Source: Arenimonas maotaiensis (GTDB taxonomy: Bacteria; Pseudomonadota; Gammaproteobacteria; Xanthomonadales; Xanthomonadaceae). From it: a stretch of DNA of 64,000 nt. Under the pieces are notes generated by a model. It did not search any database and was not told the origin of the DNA. It saw only the letters and a program-made list of their open reading frames with translations. The stretch covers positions 1-64,000 of the forward strand of contig NZ_BMFO01000005.1 in the NCBI RefSeq assembly GCF_014638745.1, in the 5' to 3' direction. This document shows, in pieces, positions 49,436 through 60,171 of this stretch. Numbering within the stretch: position 1 is the first letter of the stretch; every line of letters begins with the position of its first letter. The position numbers were made by a program, and so were the translations under genes.

Positions 49436-49449
49436 TTGATCCGGATCAA
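49436..49449. promoter_or_regulatory. FNR/ANR-type binding site
   Basis: TTGATCCGGATCAA, a perfect match to the FNR consensus TTGAT-N4-ATCAA. It is 89 bases before the first hemerythrin gene and at class-II spacing from a fitting -10 box. It predicts higher expression at low oxygen. Confidence 0.78.
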
Positions 49450-49465
49450 GCCGGCGCCGGGGCGT

Positions 49466-49885
49466 TCAACCGCGCTCGCGGCCGATGGACAGGAACGCCG
49501 GCAGGATGTGCCCGGCGCTGAGCGGCGCCACGGGCACCGGATACGGCGGGCGCGGATCGATCCAGGCCAACGCCTCGATTTCGGCGCCGGCCGCCGGCTC
49601 GCCCGAGACCGCCACGTGGAACGCTTCGCCACGCACCCGTCGGCCCGGTTCGTTGACCGCATCGGCCTCGAACTCGCCCAGCCGCACCGCGCTTTCCGGC
49701 CGCAGCCGGACGCCCAACTCCTCCCGCAGCTCGCGCGCCAGCGTGGTCAGCGCGTCTTCGCCGGGCTCGCGCTTGCCGCCGGGTTGGATGAAGGTGCCCG
49801 AGCCGCGTTTGCGCACCAGCAGCACCCGTCCTCGCGCGTCGACGATGACGGCAGCCACGGTACGGATCGGGAGGTTATCGTTCAT
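49466..49885 (-). CDS. Nudix hydrolase
   Basis: A 139-residue protein with an intact Nudix box (GGKREPGEDALTTLARELRE with EELG following). The RTVAAVIVDARGRVLLVRKRG opening recalls enzymes that clean up oxidised or unusual nucleotides. Substrate not known. It lies upstream of the hemerythrin genes on the same strand but the FNR-type site and 118 bases separate them. Confidence 0.9.
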   Translation of the reverse strand: MNDNLPIRTVAAVIVDARGRVLLVRKRGSGTFIQPGGKREPGEDALTTLARELREELGVRLRPESAVRLGEFEADAVNEPGRRVRGEAFHVAVSGEPAAGAEIEALAWIDPRPPYPVPVAPLSAGHILPAFLSIGRERG

Positions 49886-49919
49886 CGACTCGTCGGGCGT
49901 GCGGCGCCTGCCGGCAAAA

Positions 49920-49947
49920 GGAAAGACCGCCTTGCGGCGGTCTTTCC
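49920..49947 (-). terminator. Terminator of the DUF4870 gene
   Basis: Minus strand: GGAAAGACCGCC, loop GCAA, GGCGGTCTTTCC, then TTTTGCC. A perfect 12-bp stem. Confidence 0.85.
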
Positions 49948-49970
49948 GGAACGGCCTTGGCGGGCCGGTG

Positions 49971-50309
49971 TCACTTGATCAGGCGCAGCGCGAACGGGAC
50001 ACGGAATTCCTTGCCCGAGGTCGCGGCGATGGCGCCCATGATGCAGAACGCCAACTGGCAGATGCCGACCGCGATGAGCACCAGGAAGCCGATCAGGATC
50101 AGGCTCAGGATGGTGCCGGCGATGTAGCCGATGATCGCCGTGATCGACCAGTTCAGCGCTTCCTTGGCCTGGTCCATGGCGTAGGCGTCGTCTTTCTTGG
50201 TCAGGTACACGATCAGGCCGGGGATGAAGCCGAAGAACAGCGTGCCGATCCAGACGATCAGCGCCAGGTTCTTGGAGTCCTGCGATACGGTTTGGGTGTT
50301 GTTGTCCAA
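49971..50309 (-). CDS. DUF4870 (Tic20-like) membrane protein
   Basis: 112 residues with three hydrophobic segments and the family pattern FFGFIPGLIVYLTKKDD...KEALNWSITAI. I favour the TTG at 50309 (DNNTQTVSQDSKN...) since AGGGAG lies about 8 bases upstream; no ATG at a fitting place is closer, and the upstream frame has no homology. Role unknown; some relatives are membrane proteins of translocation-like type. Ends in a clear terminator. Confidence 0.85.
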   Translation of the reverse strand: MDNNTQTVSQDSKNLALIVWIGTLFFGFIPGLIVYLTKKDDAYAMDQAKEALNWSITAIIGYIAGTILSLILIGFLVLIAVGICQLAFCIMGAIAATSGKEFRVPFALRLIK

Positions 50310-50495
50310 CGTGAATCTCCCTGAGAGGTTGTGATGGTTATGTATGGTGCGGCGGTCAAACAGCATAAACCGGCCGCATGACGGAACGATGACGGTCCCC
50401 ACGCCGGGCATCCATTGCGTCTATTCCCGATTAAACGTCAGTTCGCGGCCCGCGTCAATCCGTGCCATGGTGCCATGCCCGGCCTTGCCGGATAT

Positions 50496-50523
50496 GGAAA
50501 AGCCGCCTTGCGGCGGCTTTTCC
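50496..50523 (-). terminator. Terminator of ppa
   Basis: Minus strand: GGAAAAGCCGCC, loop GCAA, GGCGGCTTTTCC. Perfect 12-bp stem just after the ppa stop codon. Confidence 0.8.
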
Positions 50524-50529
50524 GGCGGA

Positions 50530-51078
50530 TCAGAAGTTGGGCTTCTCCGGCGCGTCGTTGAAGCGCGCCACCGATTCGAGGATGATGTCCTTGGCTTCCG
50601 CGGCGCCGCCCCAGCCGTCGAGCTTGACCCACTTGCCCTTTTCCAGGTCCTTGTAGTGCTCGAAGAAGTGGCCGATGCGGTCCAGCCAGTGCTGCGAGAC
50701 CTGGCCGATGTCCTCGATGTGGGCATAGCCGCTGAACACCTTGTCGATCGGCACCGCGACCAGCTTCTCGTCGGAACCGGCTTCGTCCTGCATGCGCAGC
50801 ACGCCGACCGGGCGGCAGCGGATGACCGAGCCCGGCACCAGCGGCAGCGGCAGGATCACCAGCACGTCGGCCGGGTCGCCGTCGCCGCACAGGGTGTGCG
50901 GGATGTAGCCGTAGTTGCACGGGTAGCGCATCGGGGTCGACAGGATGCGGTCGACGAAGATGGCGCCGGTGGCCTTGTCGACCTCGTACTTCACCGGTTC
51001 GGCGTCTTTCGGGATTTCGATGATGACGTTGACTTCGTTCGGCACGTCTTTGCCGGTCGGGACCAGGTCCAGGGCCAT
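50530..51078 (-). CDS. ppa: Inorganic pyrophosphatase, soluble family I
   Basis: Cleaves PPi to phosphate in the cytoplasm. 182 residues with NVIIEIPKD, YPCNYGYIPHT and the DGDPADVLV motif carrying the metal-binding Asp residues. The ATG at 51078 has AAGGAG 6 bases upstream. Close to hppA and pfp, which also use PPi, so the window holds both a soluble and a membrane pyrophosphatase. Confidence 0.97.
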   Translation of the reverse strand: MALDLVPTGKDVPNEVNVIIEIPKDAEPVKYEVDKATGAIFVDRILSTPMRYPCNYGYIPHTLCGDGDPADVLVILPLPLVPGSVIRCRPVGVLRMQDEAGSDEKLVAVPIDKVFSGYAHIEDIGQVSQHWLDRIGHFFEHYKDLEKGKWVKLDGWGGAAEAKDIILESVARFNDAPEKPNF

Positions 51079-51207
51079 GGGATGCTCCTTACAAAACAAG
51101 GCGTGCATGATACCGCAAGCCCGTCGAATGTTCATCCGGAATTTCCATGCCGTTGCGCCATCGCCTTGATTTGCAAGGCCGGTCAGGGGCGGGGCGGGAG
51201 CGCAGGC

Positions 51208-51221
51208 TTGACCCGGATCAA
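51208..51221. promoter_or_regulatory. Second FNR/ANR-type binding site
   Basis: TTGACCCGGATCAA, one base from the FNR consensus. It lies upstream of the DUF465 gene, with a -10 TAAACT at 51243-51248, giving a site centre near -41. It is also 130 bases before ppa on the other strand. Confidence 0.65.
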
Positions 51222-51287
51222 TTCCCGCCGGAGTTTATGCGGTAAACTACGCCCATAGCACAACCACTCTACCAAAGGATCATCCCA

Positions 51288-51533
51288 ATGCAATCGTCCA
51301 TGCTGTCGCACGCCCTCGCCGTCGAATTCCCGGAACTGCTCGAGCGCATCCATTTCCTGAAAGCCAGCGACCACCACTTCGCCCGTTTGCTGGAAGAACA
51401 CGATGCCGTCGACCAGCGCATCACCCGCGATGAAGAGAAGATCGAACCGCTGAGCGACGAGACCCTGCACGAACTCAAGCAGCAGCGCCTGAAGCTGAAG
51501 GACGAACTGTACCAGATCGCCACCTCGGCCTGA
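51288..51533 (+). CDS. DUF465 (YdcH family) small protein
   Basis: An 81-residue, all-helical protein. The pattern FPELLERIHFLKASDHHFARLLEEHDAVDQRI is typical of YdcH/DUF465. Function unknown. The ATG has AAAGGA upstream. Preceded by a probable FNR-type site with a matching -10 box, and followed by a clear terminator: a single-gene transcript. Confidence 0.9.
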   Translation: MQSSMLSHALAVEFPELLERIHFLKASDHHFARLLEEHDAVDQRITRDEEKIEPLSDETLHELKQQRLKLKDELYQIATSA

Positions 51534-51554
51534 TTGCGGCCTGTGGCTTGAACG

Positions 51555-51580
51555 GAAACGGCGCCCTCGGGCGCCGTTTC
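51555..51580. terminator. Terminator between the DUF465 gene and the VOC gene
   Basis: GAAACGGCGCC, loop CTCG, GGCGCCGTTTC: a perfect 11-bp stem with short T-run, between two convergent genes. Confidence 0.7.
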
Positions 51581-51603
51581 GCGTTTCGGCGGGATGTGCC
51601 GGA

Positions 51604-51975
51604 TCAGCCGTAGCAGTACACCGCCAGCTTGTTGCCGTCCAGGTCGCGGAAGTAGCCGGCATAGAAGCCGGAATCGCCGCGCGGACCGGCCGGACCTTCG
51701 TCCTGGCCGCCCAACGCGAGCGCCTTGGCGTGCAGGCGGTCGACCTTTTCGGTGCTGTCCACCGCCAGGGCGGTCATGCCGCCGTTGCCGATCGTGGCCG
51801 CCTGGCCGTCGTAGGGCAGGATCACGGCCAGCGCCGGCTGGCCCGGCGCGGTGCCCCACATCACGAAGCGCTCCATTTCCATGGCCCGGGCCGCGCCGAT
51901 GTCGGCCAGCAGGGTGTCGTAAAAAGCGGCGGCGCGCGCCAGGTCGTTGGTGCCGAGGGTGACGTAACCGATCAT
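51604..51975 (-). CDS. VOC-family (glyoxalase-like) protein
   Basis: 123 residues of the vicinal oxygen chelate fold: GYVTLGTNDLARAAAFYDTLL at the N-terminus and FRDLDGNKLAVYCYG at the C-terminus. The metal ligands of true glyoxalase I are not clearly conserved, so substrate and activity are open. Confidence 0.85.
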   Translation of the reverse strand: MIGYVTLGTNDLARAAAFYDTLLADIGAARAMEMERFVMWGTAPGQPALAVILPYDGQAATIGNGGMTALAVDSTEKVDRLHAKALALGGQDEGPAGPRGDSGFYAGYFRDLDGNKLAVYCYG

Positions 51976-52030
51976 GGGGTTCTCCGGATTGAAAGCCGAA
52001 AGGATAGCAGGCCGAGGCAGTCAGCCGCCA

Positions 52031-52702
52031 TCAAATCAAGGGCGTCAGGTCGATCTGCCCGATCCAGGACCAGACCAGCAGGGCGGTGGCGATCAGCGCC
52101 GACAGCCCGACCACAAAGCCCAGCACGCCGGTCACGAATGAAATCGCCATCAGCAGGCCGTCGCGTTCGGCCATGGCGAAACCGAACAGCGCGATGGCGA
52201 TGCCCGGCGGCACGTTGGTGAACGGGCCGGGCGCCAGGATCACCAGCGCCAGCAGCAGGCAGAACAGCGCCGCCACGCGGTTGACCGGCGCCGAAGTCAT
52301 CGGCGCCCAACGCGGTTTGGCGAAGCGCTCCAGGCGCCGGATCCAGTGCTGCCGGCGCTGCAGGCCGGACTGGATGGCCTGCGCCGGGAAGCGCTTGCCG
52401 TCGAACCGCGCCGGCATGTACGGCCGCGCGTGGCCGGCCGCCTGTTGCGCCGAGAACAGCAGCACCGGCACCGCCATCAGCGAGCACAGGCCGGTCGGCA
52501 GCACCGCCGCCAGCATGCCGAACAGGATGTACACGAAACCGAAACCGCGGTGGCCCATGGCGTCGAGCAGGTCGCTGAGGCGGATGTCGCGGCCTTGGAA
52601 ACGGTCGAGCAGGTGCAGCAGGGCCTCGTGCAGCGGAGCGTCCGTGGCGGGTTGGCGGCGTTGGCCGGAGTCTTCGTCGGTCATGGCCGCAGTATCGCCC
52701 AT
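52031..52702 (-). CDS. ExoD-family membrane protein
   Basis: A 223-residue protein with the ExoD domain (PF06055): an N-terminal soluble part with LSDLLDAMGHRGFGFVYILFG, then several membrane segments. ExoD of Sinorhizobium affects exopolysaccharide and alkaline tolerance; the function here is not known. An alternative start at 52684 (MTDEDSG) is possible; neither has a good ribosome binding site. Confidence 0.85.
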   Translation of the reverse strand: MGDTAAMTDEDSGQRRQPATDAPLHEALLHLLDRFQGRDIRLSDLLDAMGHRGFGFVYILFGMLAAVLPTGLCSLMAVPVLLFSAQQAAGHARPYMPARFDGKRFPAQAIQSGLQRRQHWIRRLERFAKPRWAPMTSAPVNRVAALFCLLLALVILAPGPFTNVPPGIAIALFGFAMAERDGLLMAISFVTGVLGFVVGLSALIATALLVWSWIGQIDLTPLI

Positions 52703-52731
52703 CCGTCCGCCGGCCGGGTGAACCGGCCATG

Positions 52732-52756
52732 AAAAACCCCGCCGAGGCGGGGTTTT
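52732..52756 (-). terminator. Terminator of hppA
   Basis: AAAACCCCGCC/GGCGGGGTTTT stem with a two-base GA centre, just after the hppA stop codon on the minus strand, ending in a TTTTT run. Confidence 0.85.
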
Positions 52757-52778
52757 CCGGTATTGCGGCAGACCATCA

Positions 52779-54818
<2,040 letters not shown>

Positions 54819-54909
54819 TCCGTACTCCCTCGGTCATGGTGAAGTGGGACGGTCTGTGCCGTCTTGCCATGAGTATGTCAGAGCTTTCGAAACTTAACTA
54901 GGGCTGAAC

Positions 54910-54952
54910 GGAAAAAGCGGAAACAGCCCGCCGCCGGCACCCGGCGACAGGC
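54910..54952 (-). terminator. Probable terminator after pfp
   Basis: An imperfect GC-rich hairpin (AGCC...GCCGG-GTG-CCGGC...GGCT on the minus strand) followed by GTTTCCGCTTTTTCC. It would end the pfp transcript, though read-through into hppA is possible. Confidence 0.4.
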
Positions 54953-54962
54953 TCGGAGTTGT

Positions 54963-56219
54963 TTATTTATCCCATGCTTTCAGACGCTTACGTACCATGG
55001 GCAAGTCCAGCTTGAGGTGCGACGGCAGGCCGTTCTTGGCCAGCGGCACCGGCGCTGCGCCCTGCACCAACGGCGACAGATAGCGGCGGCAGGCGGCGGT
55101 GATGCCGAAGCCGTCCTTGCGGATGAAGCCGTCCGGCATCTTCTTCTCGGCATTGGCCACCCGGCTCAGCGGCACCGGGTCGATGTGCCAGCGGTAGGGT
55201 TCATCGGAGGTCCGGACGATGGCCGGCATCACGCCGTTGTTGCCGGCCAAGGCCAGTTCGACCGCGGCCTTGCCCACCGCCAGCGCGTGGTCGAGATCGA
55301 CCTGAGAGGCCAGGTGGCGGCCGGAACGCTGCAGGTAATCCGGCACCGCCCAGTGCACCTTCAGGCCGAGTTCGTCCTTCACCATACCGGCCAGCAGCGG
55401 CCCCACGCCGCCGAGCTGGCTGTGGCCGAAAGCGTCCACGCTGCCTTCGGCCTGGGCCAGAAAGTTGCCGTCCGGAGTCTTCACGCCTTCGGACACCACC
55501 ACCACGCAGTAGCCGACTTTGGCCACGGTGTCCTGCACCTTGGCCAGGAACGCCGCCTTGTCGAACGCGCGCTCGGGGAACAGGATGATGTGCGGCGCGT
55601 CCTTGGCGCCTTCGCCGGCGAGGCCTGCGGCGGCGGCCAACCAACCGGCGTGGCGGCCCATCACCTCGTACACGAACACCTTGGTCGAGGTCTCGGCCAT
55701 GGCGGCCACGTCGATCGCGGCTTCCATCACGGAGACCGCGGTGTAGCGGGCGGCCGAGCCGAAGCCCGGGCAGCAGTCGGTCAGCACCAGGTCGTTGTCG
55801 ACGGTTTTCGGCACCGCCACGCAGGTCAGTTCATACCCGGATTGCTGCGCCAGCTGCGAGATCTTCAGCGCGGTGTCGGCCGAGTCGTTGCCGCCGTTGT
55901 ACAGGAAATAGCGGATGTCGTGCGCCTTGAACACCTCGAGCAGGCGCTGGTATTTGGCGGCATCCTGTTCCAGCGACTTCAGTTTGTAACGGCAGGAGCC
56001 GAATGCGCCGCCGGGTGTGTGGGCCAAGGCCTTGATTTCACTGGCGCTGATCGATGAAGTGTCGAGCAGTTGTTCGCGCAGCACGCCCAGAATGCCGTTT
56101 TTGCCGGCCAACACCGGCACACGGCGGGCACGGGCCTGCGCCAAGACGGCGCTGGCGCTGGCGTTGATCACGGCGGTGACGCCGCCGGATTGGGCATAAA
56201 GTAATCTGCCTTTCGACAT
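54963..56219 (-). CDS. pfp: PPi-dependent 6-phosphofructokinase
   Basis: Reversible phosphorylation of fructose 6-phosphate using pyrophosphate. 418 residues of the PFK fold. The nucleotide region reads GGNDS, with Asp where ATP enzymes have Gly (GGDGS), and PKTVDND with Lys where ATP enzymes have Gly (PGTIDND). Both changes mark PPi use. MGRHAGW and the effector-lacking C-terminus fit. The start at 56219 is chosen by the AAGGA 5 bases upstream. It is divergent from adk by about 130 bases. Confidence 0.94.
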   Translation of the reverse strand: MSKGRLLYAQSGGVTAVINASASAVLAQARARRVPVLAGKNGILGVLREQLLDTSSISASEIKALAHTPGGAFGSCRYKLKSLEQDAAKYQRLLEVFKAHDIRYFLYNGGNDSADTALKISQLAQQSGYELTCVAVPKTVDNDLVLTDCCPGFGSAARYTAVSVMEAAIDVAAMAETSTKVFVYEVMGRHAGWLAAAAGLAGEGAKDAPHIILFPERAFDKAAFLAKVQDTVAKVGYCVVVVSEGVKTPDGNFLAQAEGSVDAFGHSQLGGVGPLLAGMVKDELGLKVHWAVPDYLQRSGRHLASQVDLDHALAVGKAAVELALAGNNGVMPAIVRTSDEPYRWHIDPVPLSRVANAEKKMPDGFIRKDGFGITAACRRYLSPLVQGAAPVPLAKNGLPSHLKLDLPMVRKRLKAWDK

Positions 56220-56347
56220 GAACATCCTTTAAAATTGACTAAACAGACGGCAACGGTTACGGTGTCATTATGGCAAATTTCCGCCGCCGAGGCGCCCGCT
56301 AGCAGGCTGCCCATAACCAGAATTTCCATCAGACTTTTCGAGGTGTT

Positions 56348-56926
56348 ATGCGTTTGGTTCTTCTCGGTGCCCCCGGTTCGGGCAAAGGCACGCAAGCGGC
56401 GCGGTTGAAGGAATTCCTCAACGTCCCGCACATCTCCACCGGCGAACTGCTGCGCGCCGCGGTGGCCGCCGGCACTCCGCTGGGCCTGCAGGCCAAGGAA
56501 GTGATGGAAGCCGGCAATCTGGTGTCCGACGACATCGTGCTCGGCATGCTGGAAGAACGCCTGCTCAAACCCGATACCGGCAACGGTTTCATCCTCGACG
56601 GCTACCCGCGCAATCTGGCCCAGGCCAACGCCTTGGGCGCGCTGTTGGCCAAGCTGCAGCAGCCGATCGACATCGCCGTGCAGCTGGACGTCGACACCGA
56701 GCTGCTGGTCGAGCGCCTGGCCGGCCGCGCCAAAGCCGAAGGCCGCGCCGACGACAGCCCGGACGCGGTGCGCAAGCGTCTGGCCGTGTACGAAAGCCAG
56801 ACCGCGCCGGTGGTCGATTTCTACCGCAATCTCGGCAAGTTGGCGCATCTGGACGGCGTCGGTTCGCTCGACGAGGTATTCACCCGCATCACCGAAGCCT
56901 TGGCCGGAACCCCGGACGTCGGCTGA
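56348..56926 (+). CDS. adk: Adenylate kinase, short form
   Basis: Interconverts ATP+AMP and 2 ADP. 192 residues, with the P-loop GAPGSGKGTQ (7-16), STGELLRA, GFILDGYPRN and a short lid: the zinc/long lid insertion of E. coli Adk is absent. Beside pfp and hppA it completes a small cluster for phosphate-bond balance. 10 bases before mpl. Confidence 0.96.
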   Translation: MRLVLLGAPGSGKGTQAARLKEFLNVPHISTGELLRAAVAAGTPLGLQAKEVMEAGNLVSDDIVLGMLEERLLKPDTGNGFILDGYPRNLAQANALGALLAKLQQPIDIAVQLDVDTELLVERLAGRAKAEGRADDSPDAVRKRLAVYESQTAPVVDFYRNLGKLAHLDGVGSLDEVFTRITEALAGTPDVG

Positions 56927-56936
56927 TTCGCGCGGC

Positions 56937-58295
56937 ATGAACCTGCACATCCTCGGCATCTGCGGCACCTTCATGGGCGGCGTGGCGGCGCTGGCGCGCG
57001 AGCTCGGCCACCGCGTGCAGGGCTCCGACGCCAACGTCTATCCGCCGATGTCGACCCAGCTCGAACAGCTGGGCATCGGTCTGCACAGCGGCTACCGGCC
57101 GGACGACATCGCCGCCGACACCGACTGCGTGCTGGTCGGCAATGCGTTGTCGCGCGGCAACCCGGCGGTCGAACATGTGCTGAACCGGCAGTTGAACTAC
57201 CGTTCCGGCGCCCAGTGGCTGGCCGAGAACGTGCTGCCGGGCCGGCACACGCTGGCCGTGGCCGGCACGCACGGCAAGACCACCACCACCTCGATTCTGG
57301 CGTTCCTGCTGGAGGCGGCCGGGCGTGAGCCCGGGTTTCTGGTCGGCGGCGTGCCGGAGAATTTCGGCGTCTCGGCGCGCCTGGGCAGCGGCCGCGAGTT
57401 CGTGGTCGAAGCCGACGAATATGACACCGCGTTCTTCGACAAACGCTCCAAGTTCGTGCATTACGGCCCGCGCGTGGCCATCCTCAACAACCTCGAGTTC
57501 GACCACGCCGACATCTTTCCGGACCTGGCCGCCATCCAGCGCCAGTTCCACCATCTGGTGCGCATCGTGCCCGGTGAAGGCCGCCTGATCGTCAACGGCG
57601 AAGACGCGGCGCTGGCCGAGGTACTGGCGATGGGCTGCTGGACGCCGGTCGAGCGCTTCGCCATCGACGCCGACGCCGAGTGGCAGGCCGAGCTGACCGC
57701 CGCCGACGGCTCCGAATTCGTGCTGAAGCATCTGGGCAAGGCGCTGGGCACCGTGCGTTGGCCGCTGGTCGGCCGCCACAACGTGATGAACGCGCTGGCC
57801 GCGTTCGCCGCCTGCCATGCGGTCGGCGTCGACGTCGCCGCCGTCATCCCGAGCCTGGCCGGCTTCGTCAGCGTCAAGCGCCGGCTGGAAGTGGTCGGCA
57901 CCGCGCACGGCGTCACCGTCTACGACGACTTCGCCCACCACCCGACCGCTATCCGCACCACGTTGGAAGGCCTGCGCGCCCGCGTCGGCGGCGCCCGCAT
58001 CCTGGTGGCGATGGAGCCGCGTTCGAATTCGATGCGCCTCGGCGCACATGCGCGCGAGATCGCGCCGTCGCTGGCCGCCGCCGACGACGTGGTGTTCCTG
58101 CACCGCCCGGAACTGCCATGGGACGCCGATGCCGTGGTCTCGGCCTTGAAGGGCGAGGGTCACAAAGTGGCCACGGTCGAGGCGCTGGTCGAGCGCCTGC
58201 AGTCCATCGCCCGCGACGGCGACCACATCGTATTCATGTCCAACGGCGGTTTCGAAGACGCACCGCGCCGCTGCCTGCGCGCCTTGCAGGCCTAA
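56937..58295 (+). CDS. mpl: UDP-N-acetylmuramate:L-alanyl-gamma-D-glutamyl-meso-diaminopimelate ligase
   Basis: Mur-ligase family enzyme that reuses tripeptide from old cell wall by joining it to UDP-MurNAc. 452 residues with LGICGTFMGG at the start, GTHGKTTTTS (P-loop), EADEYDTAFFDKRSKF and FDHADIFP, typical of Mpl rather than MurC. It acts in the same recycling path as AmpE-linked genes. Probably in one operon with adk and the SDR gene. Confidence 0.96.
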   Translation: MNLHILGICGTFMGGVAALARELGHRVQGSDANVYPPMSTQLEQLGIGLHSGYRPDDIAADTDCVLVGNALSRGNPAVEHVLNRQLNYRSGAQWLAENVLPGRHTLAVAGTHGKTTTTSILAFLLEAAGREPGFLVGGVPENFGVSARLGSGREFVVEADEYDTAFFDKRSKFVHYGPRVAILNNLEFDHADIFPDLAAIQRQFHHLVRIVPGEGRLIVNGEDAALAEVLAMGCWTPVERFAIDADAEWQAELTAADGSEFVLKHLGKALGTVRWPLVGRHNVMNALAAFAACHAVGVDVAAVIPSLAGFVSVKRRLEVVGTAHGVTVYDDFAHHPTAIRTTLEGLRARVGGARILVAMEPRSNSMRLGAHAREIAPSLAAADDVVFLHRPELPWDADAVVSALKGEGHKVATVEALVERLQSIARDGDHIVFMSNGGFEDAPRRCLRALQA

Positions 58296-58318
58296 CCCCG
58301 TTTCAATCCGGAGGCTTC

Positions 58319-59128
58319 ATGTCGCTTCAGGGCAAAACCCTTTTCATCACCGGCGCCTCGCGCGGCATCGGCTTGGCCATCGCCAAGAAGGCCGGCAGTC
58401 TCGGCGCCAATGTGGTCATCGCCGCCAAGTCGGCGGTACCGAACCCTAAGCTGCCGGGTACCATCTTCACCGCCGCAGCCGAGGTTGAAGCCGCCGGCGG
58501 CCAGGCGCTGGCCATCCAATGCGACATCCGCGACGAGGCGGCCGTTGAGGCCGCGATGGCGAAGGCCGCTGGGCATTTCGGCGGCATCGACGTGTTGGTC
58601 AACAACGCCAGCGCGATCTGGCTGCGCGGCGCGCTCGACACCCCGATGAAGCGTTTCGACCTGATGAGCCAAGTGAATTCGCGCGGCAGCTTCCTGTGCG
58701 CGCAGAAGGCCTTGCCGTATCTGCTCAAGGCGCCGAATCCGCACATCCTGACCCTGGCGCCGCCGCCGAGCCTGGATCCGAAGTGGTGGGGGCCGCACAC
58801 CGGCTACACTCTGGCCAAGATGGGCATGAGCCTGGTCACGCTCGGCTTGGCCGAGGAGTTCAAGGGCAAGGTCGCGGTCAATGCGCTCTGGCCGCAGACG
58901 GTGATCGGCACCGACGCCATCAACATGATTCCCGGCGTCGACCTCGGCAACTGCCGCAAACCCGAAATCGTCGCCGACGCCGCGGTACGGATCCTGCAGC
59001 AACCGGCCGCCGTAGCCACCGGACGTTTCTATATCGACGAGGCGGTGTTGCGCGAAGCCGGCGTCACCGATTTCGACGCGTACGCCATTGAGCCCGGGAA
59101 GCCGCTGTTGCCGGATCTGTTCCTTTGA
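58319..59128 (+). CDS. SDR-family oxidoreductase (HSDL2-like)
   Basis: 269 residues with the Rossmann motif TGASRGIG, NNAS, and YTLAK at the active site. The LAPPPSLDPKWWGPHTGY region resembles the HSDL2-like group, and the usual catalytic Ser position is not obvious. Ligand is unknown. The ATG has CGGAGG upstream; it follows mpl by 23 bases. Confidence 0.88.
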   Translation: MSLQGKTLFITGASRGIGLAIAKKAGSLGANVVIAAKSAVPNPKLPGTIFTAAAEVEAAGGQALAIQCDIRDEAAVEAAMAKAAGHFGGIDVLVNNASAIWLRGALDTPMKRFDLMSQVNSRGSFLCAQKALPYLLKAPNPHILTLAPPPSLDPKWWGPHTGYTLAKMGMSLVTLGLAEEFKGKVAVNALWPQTVIGTDAINMIPGVDLGNCRKPEIVADAAVRILQQPAAVATGRFYIDEAVLREAGVTDFDAYAIEPGKPLLPDLFL

Positions 59129-59223
59129 TTCCCGGAGTGTGACATACCGTTACGCCGGAGAATTGACAGGCTGAAGCCGTTCGGGCGACAGTGCCGCGGT
59201 CTTCAACCTCCGGCGCACTCCCT

Positions 59224-59685
59224 TTGAAACACGGTAAACTCGGCTTCACCATCCTCGAGCTCATGCTGGTCATCGCCATCGTGGGCGTGCTGGCCGCCAT
59301 CGCGATACCGATCTACCAGGATTACCGGGTCCGGGCCAACATCACCGAAGCCATGCAGCGCGCCGGATCGTTGAAGAACGCGGTCGCCGAATACTACTTC
59401 ACCAATGACGAGTTCCCGGACGCCATGGCGGACATGGGGCTGGAGGACGAGGTCGATCCGACCCGCAACGTCTCCCTGGTGCATATCAACGACCGCTACA
59501 TCTGCATCCACATGCGCAACACCGGCGCGCCGGAAATCGATGGCGCGACGCACCCCATCCGGCTGCAGCCGGTCGGCGACGGGGCGACCGTGTCCTGGTT
59601 ATGCGGGCACTCGGGCGCGGTGCCGGACGGCTACTTCGCGCAGAACTGCCGCAACCATATCGAGAGCACGTCGGCGGGCGGCTGA
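59224..59685 (+). CDS. Type IV pilin-like protein
   Basis: A pilin precursor of 153 residues. The prepilin peptidase site is G^FTILELMLV with Glu at mature position 5, followed by the hydrophobic helix ([19 protein letters not shown]). The C-terminal part has two Cys in WLCGHSG and QNCRN (and one earlier in YICIH), like the disulfide loop of major pilins. The start is uncertain: TTG at 59224 gives a normal short leader, GTG at 59191 an 11-residue longer one. No other pil genes are near, so it is an orphan pilin. Confidence 0.85.
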   Translation: MKHGKLGFTILELMLVIAIVGVLAAIAIPIYQDYRVRANITEAMQRAGSLKNAVAEYYFTNDEFPDAMADMGLEDEVDPTRNVSLVHINDRYICIHMRNTGAPEIDGATHPIRLQPVGDGATVSWLCGHSGAVPDGYFAQNCRNHIESTSAGG

Positions 59686-59707
59686 GGGAGCACGGGCCGC
59701 GGCGGTT

Positions 59708-59713
59708 TATAAT
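59708..59713 (+). promoter_or_regulatory. Candidate -10 box of the VOC gene
   Basis: TATAAT, 38 bases before the start codon at 59751. No clear -35. Confidence 0.35.
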
Positions 59714-59750
59714 CGCAGTCCCGAAACCGCTTCCGACAGGATGCCCCGCG

Positions 59751-60170
59751 ATGAAATACCTGCATGCCATGGTCCGCGTCCGCGACCTCGACGCTTCCCT
59801 GAAATTCTTCCGCGACGCGCTCGGCCTGCGCGAAAACCGCCGGCGCGATTATCCGGAAGGCCGCTTCACCCTGGTCTACCTGGGGGCGCCGGAGAATCCG
59901 GATTCCGAAATCGAGCTGACTTTCAACTACGACGACGAGGATTACGGCAGCGCCCGCAACTTCGGCCATCTGGCCTTCGAGGTCGACGACATCTACGCTG
60001 CCTGCGACCGCCTGCAGGCCGCCGGCGTGGTCATCAACCGCCCGCCGCGCGACGGCCGCATGGCGTTCGTGCGCTCGCCGGACCTGATTTCGATCGAGCT
60101 GCTGCAGAAGGGTGCCGCCCTGCCGCCGCAGGAACCGTGGGCCTCGATGCCGAACACCGGCGTCTGGTGA
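59751..60170 (+). CDS. Lactoylglutathione lyase-like VOC protein
   Basis: 139 residues close to glyoxalase [56 protein letters not shown]. The metal ligands His, Glu, His, Glu of GloA have clear counterparts (HAMVRV, IELTFN, GHLAFE, SIELLQ), so methylglyoxal detoxification is plausible. The protein is in the length range of GloA. Confidence 0.85.
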   Translation: MKYLHAMVRVRDLDASLKFFRDALGLRENRRRDYPEGRFTLVYLGAPENPDSEIELTFNYDDEDYGSARNFGHLAFEVDDIYAACDRLQAAGVVINRPPRDGRMAFVRSPDLISIELLQKGAALPPQEPWASMPNTGVW

Positions 60171-60171
60171 T

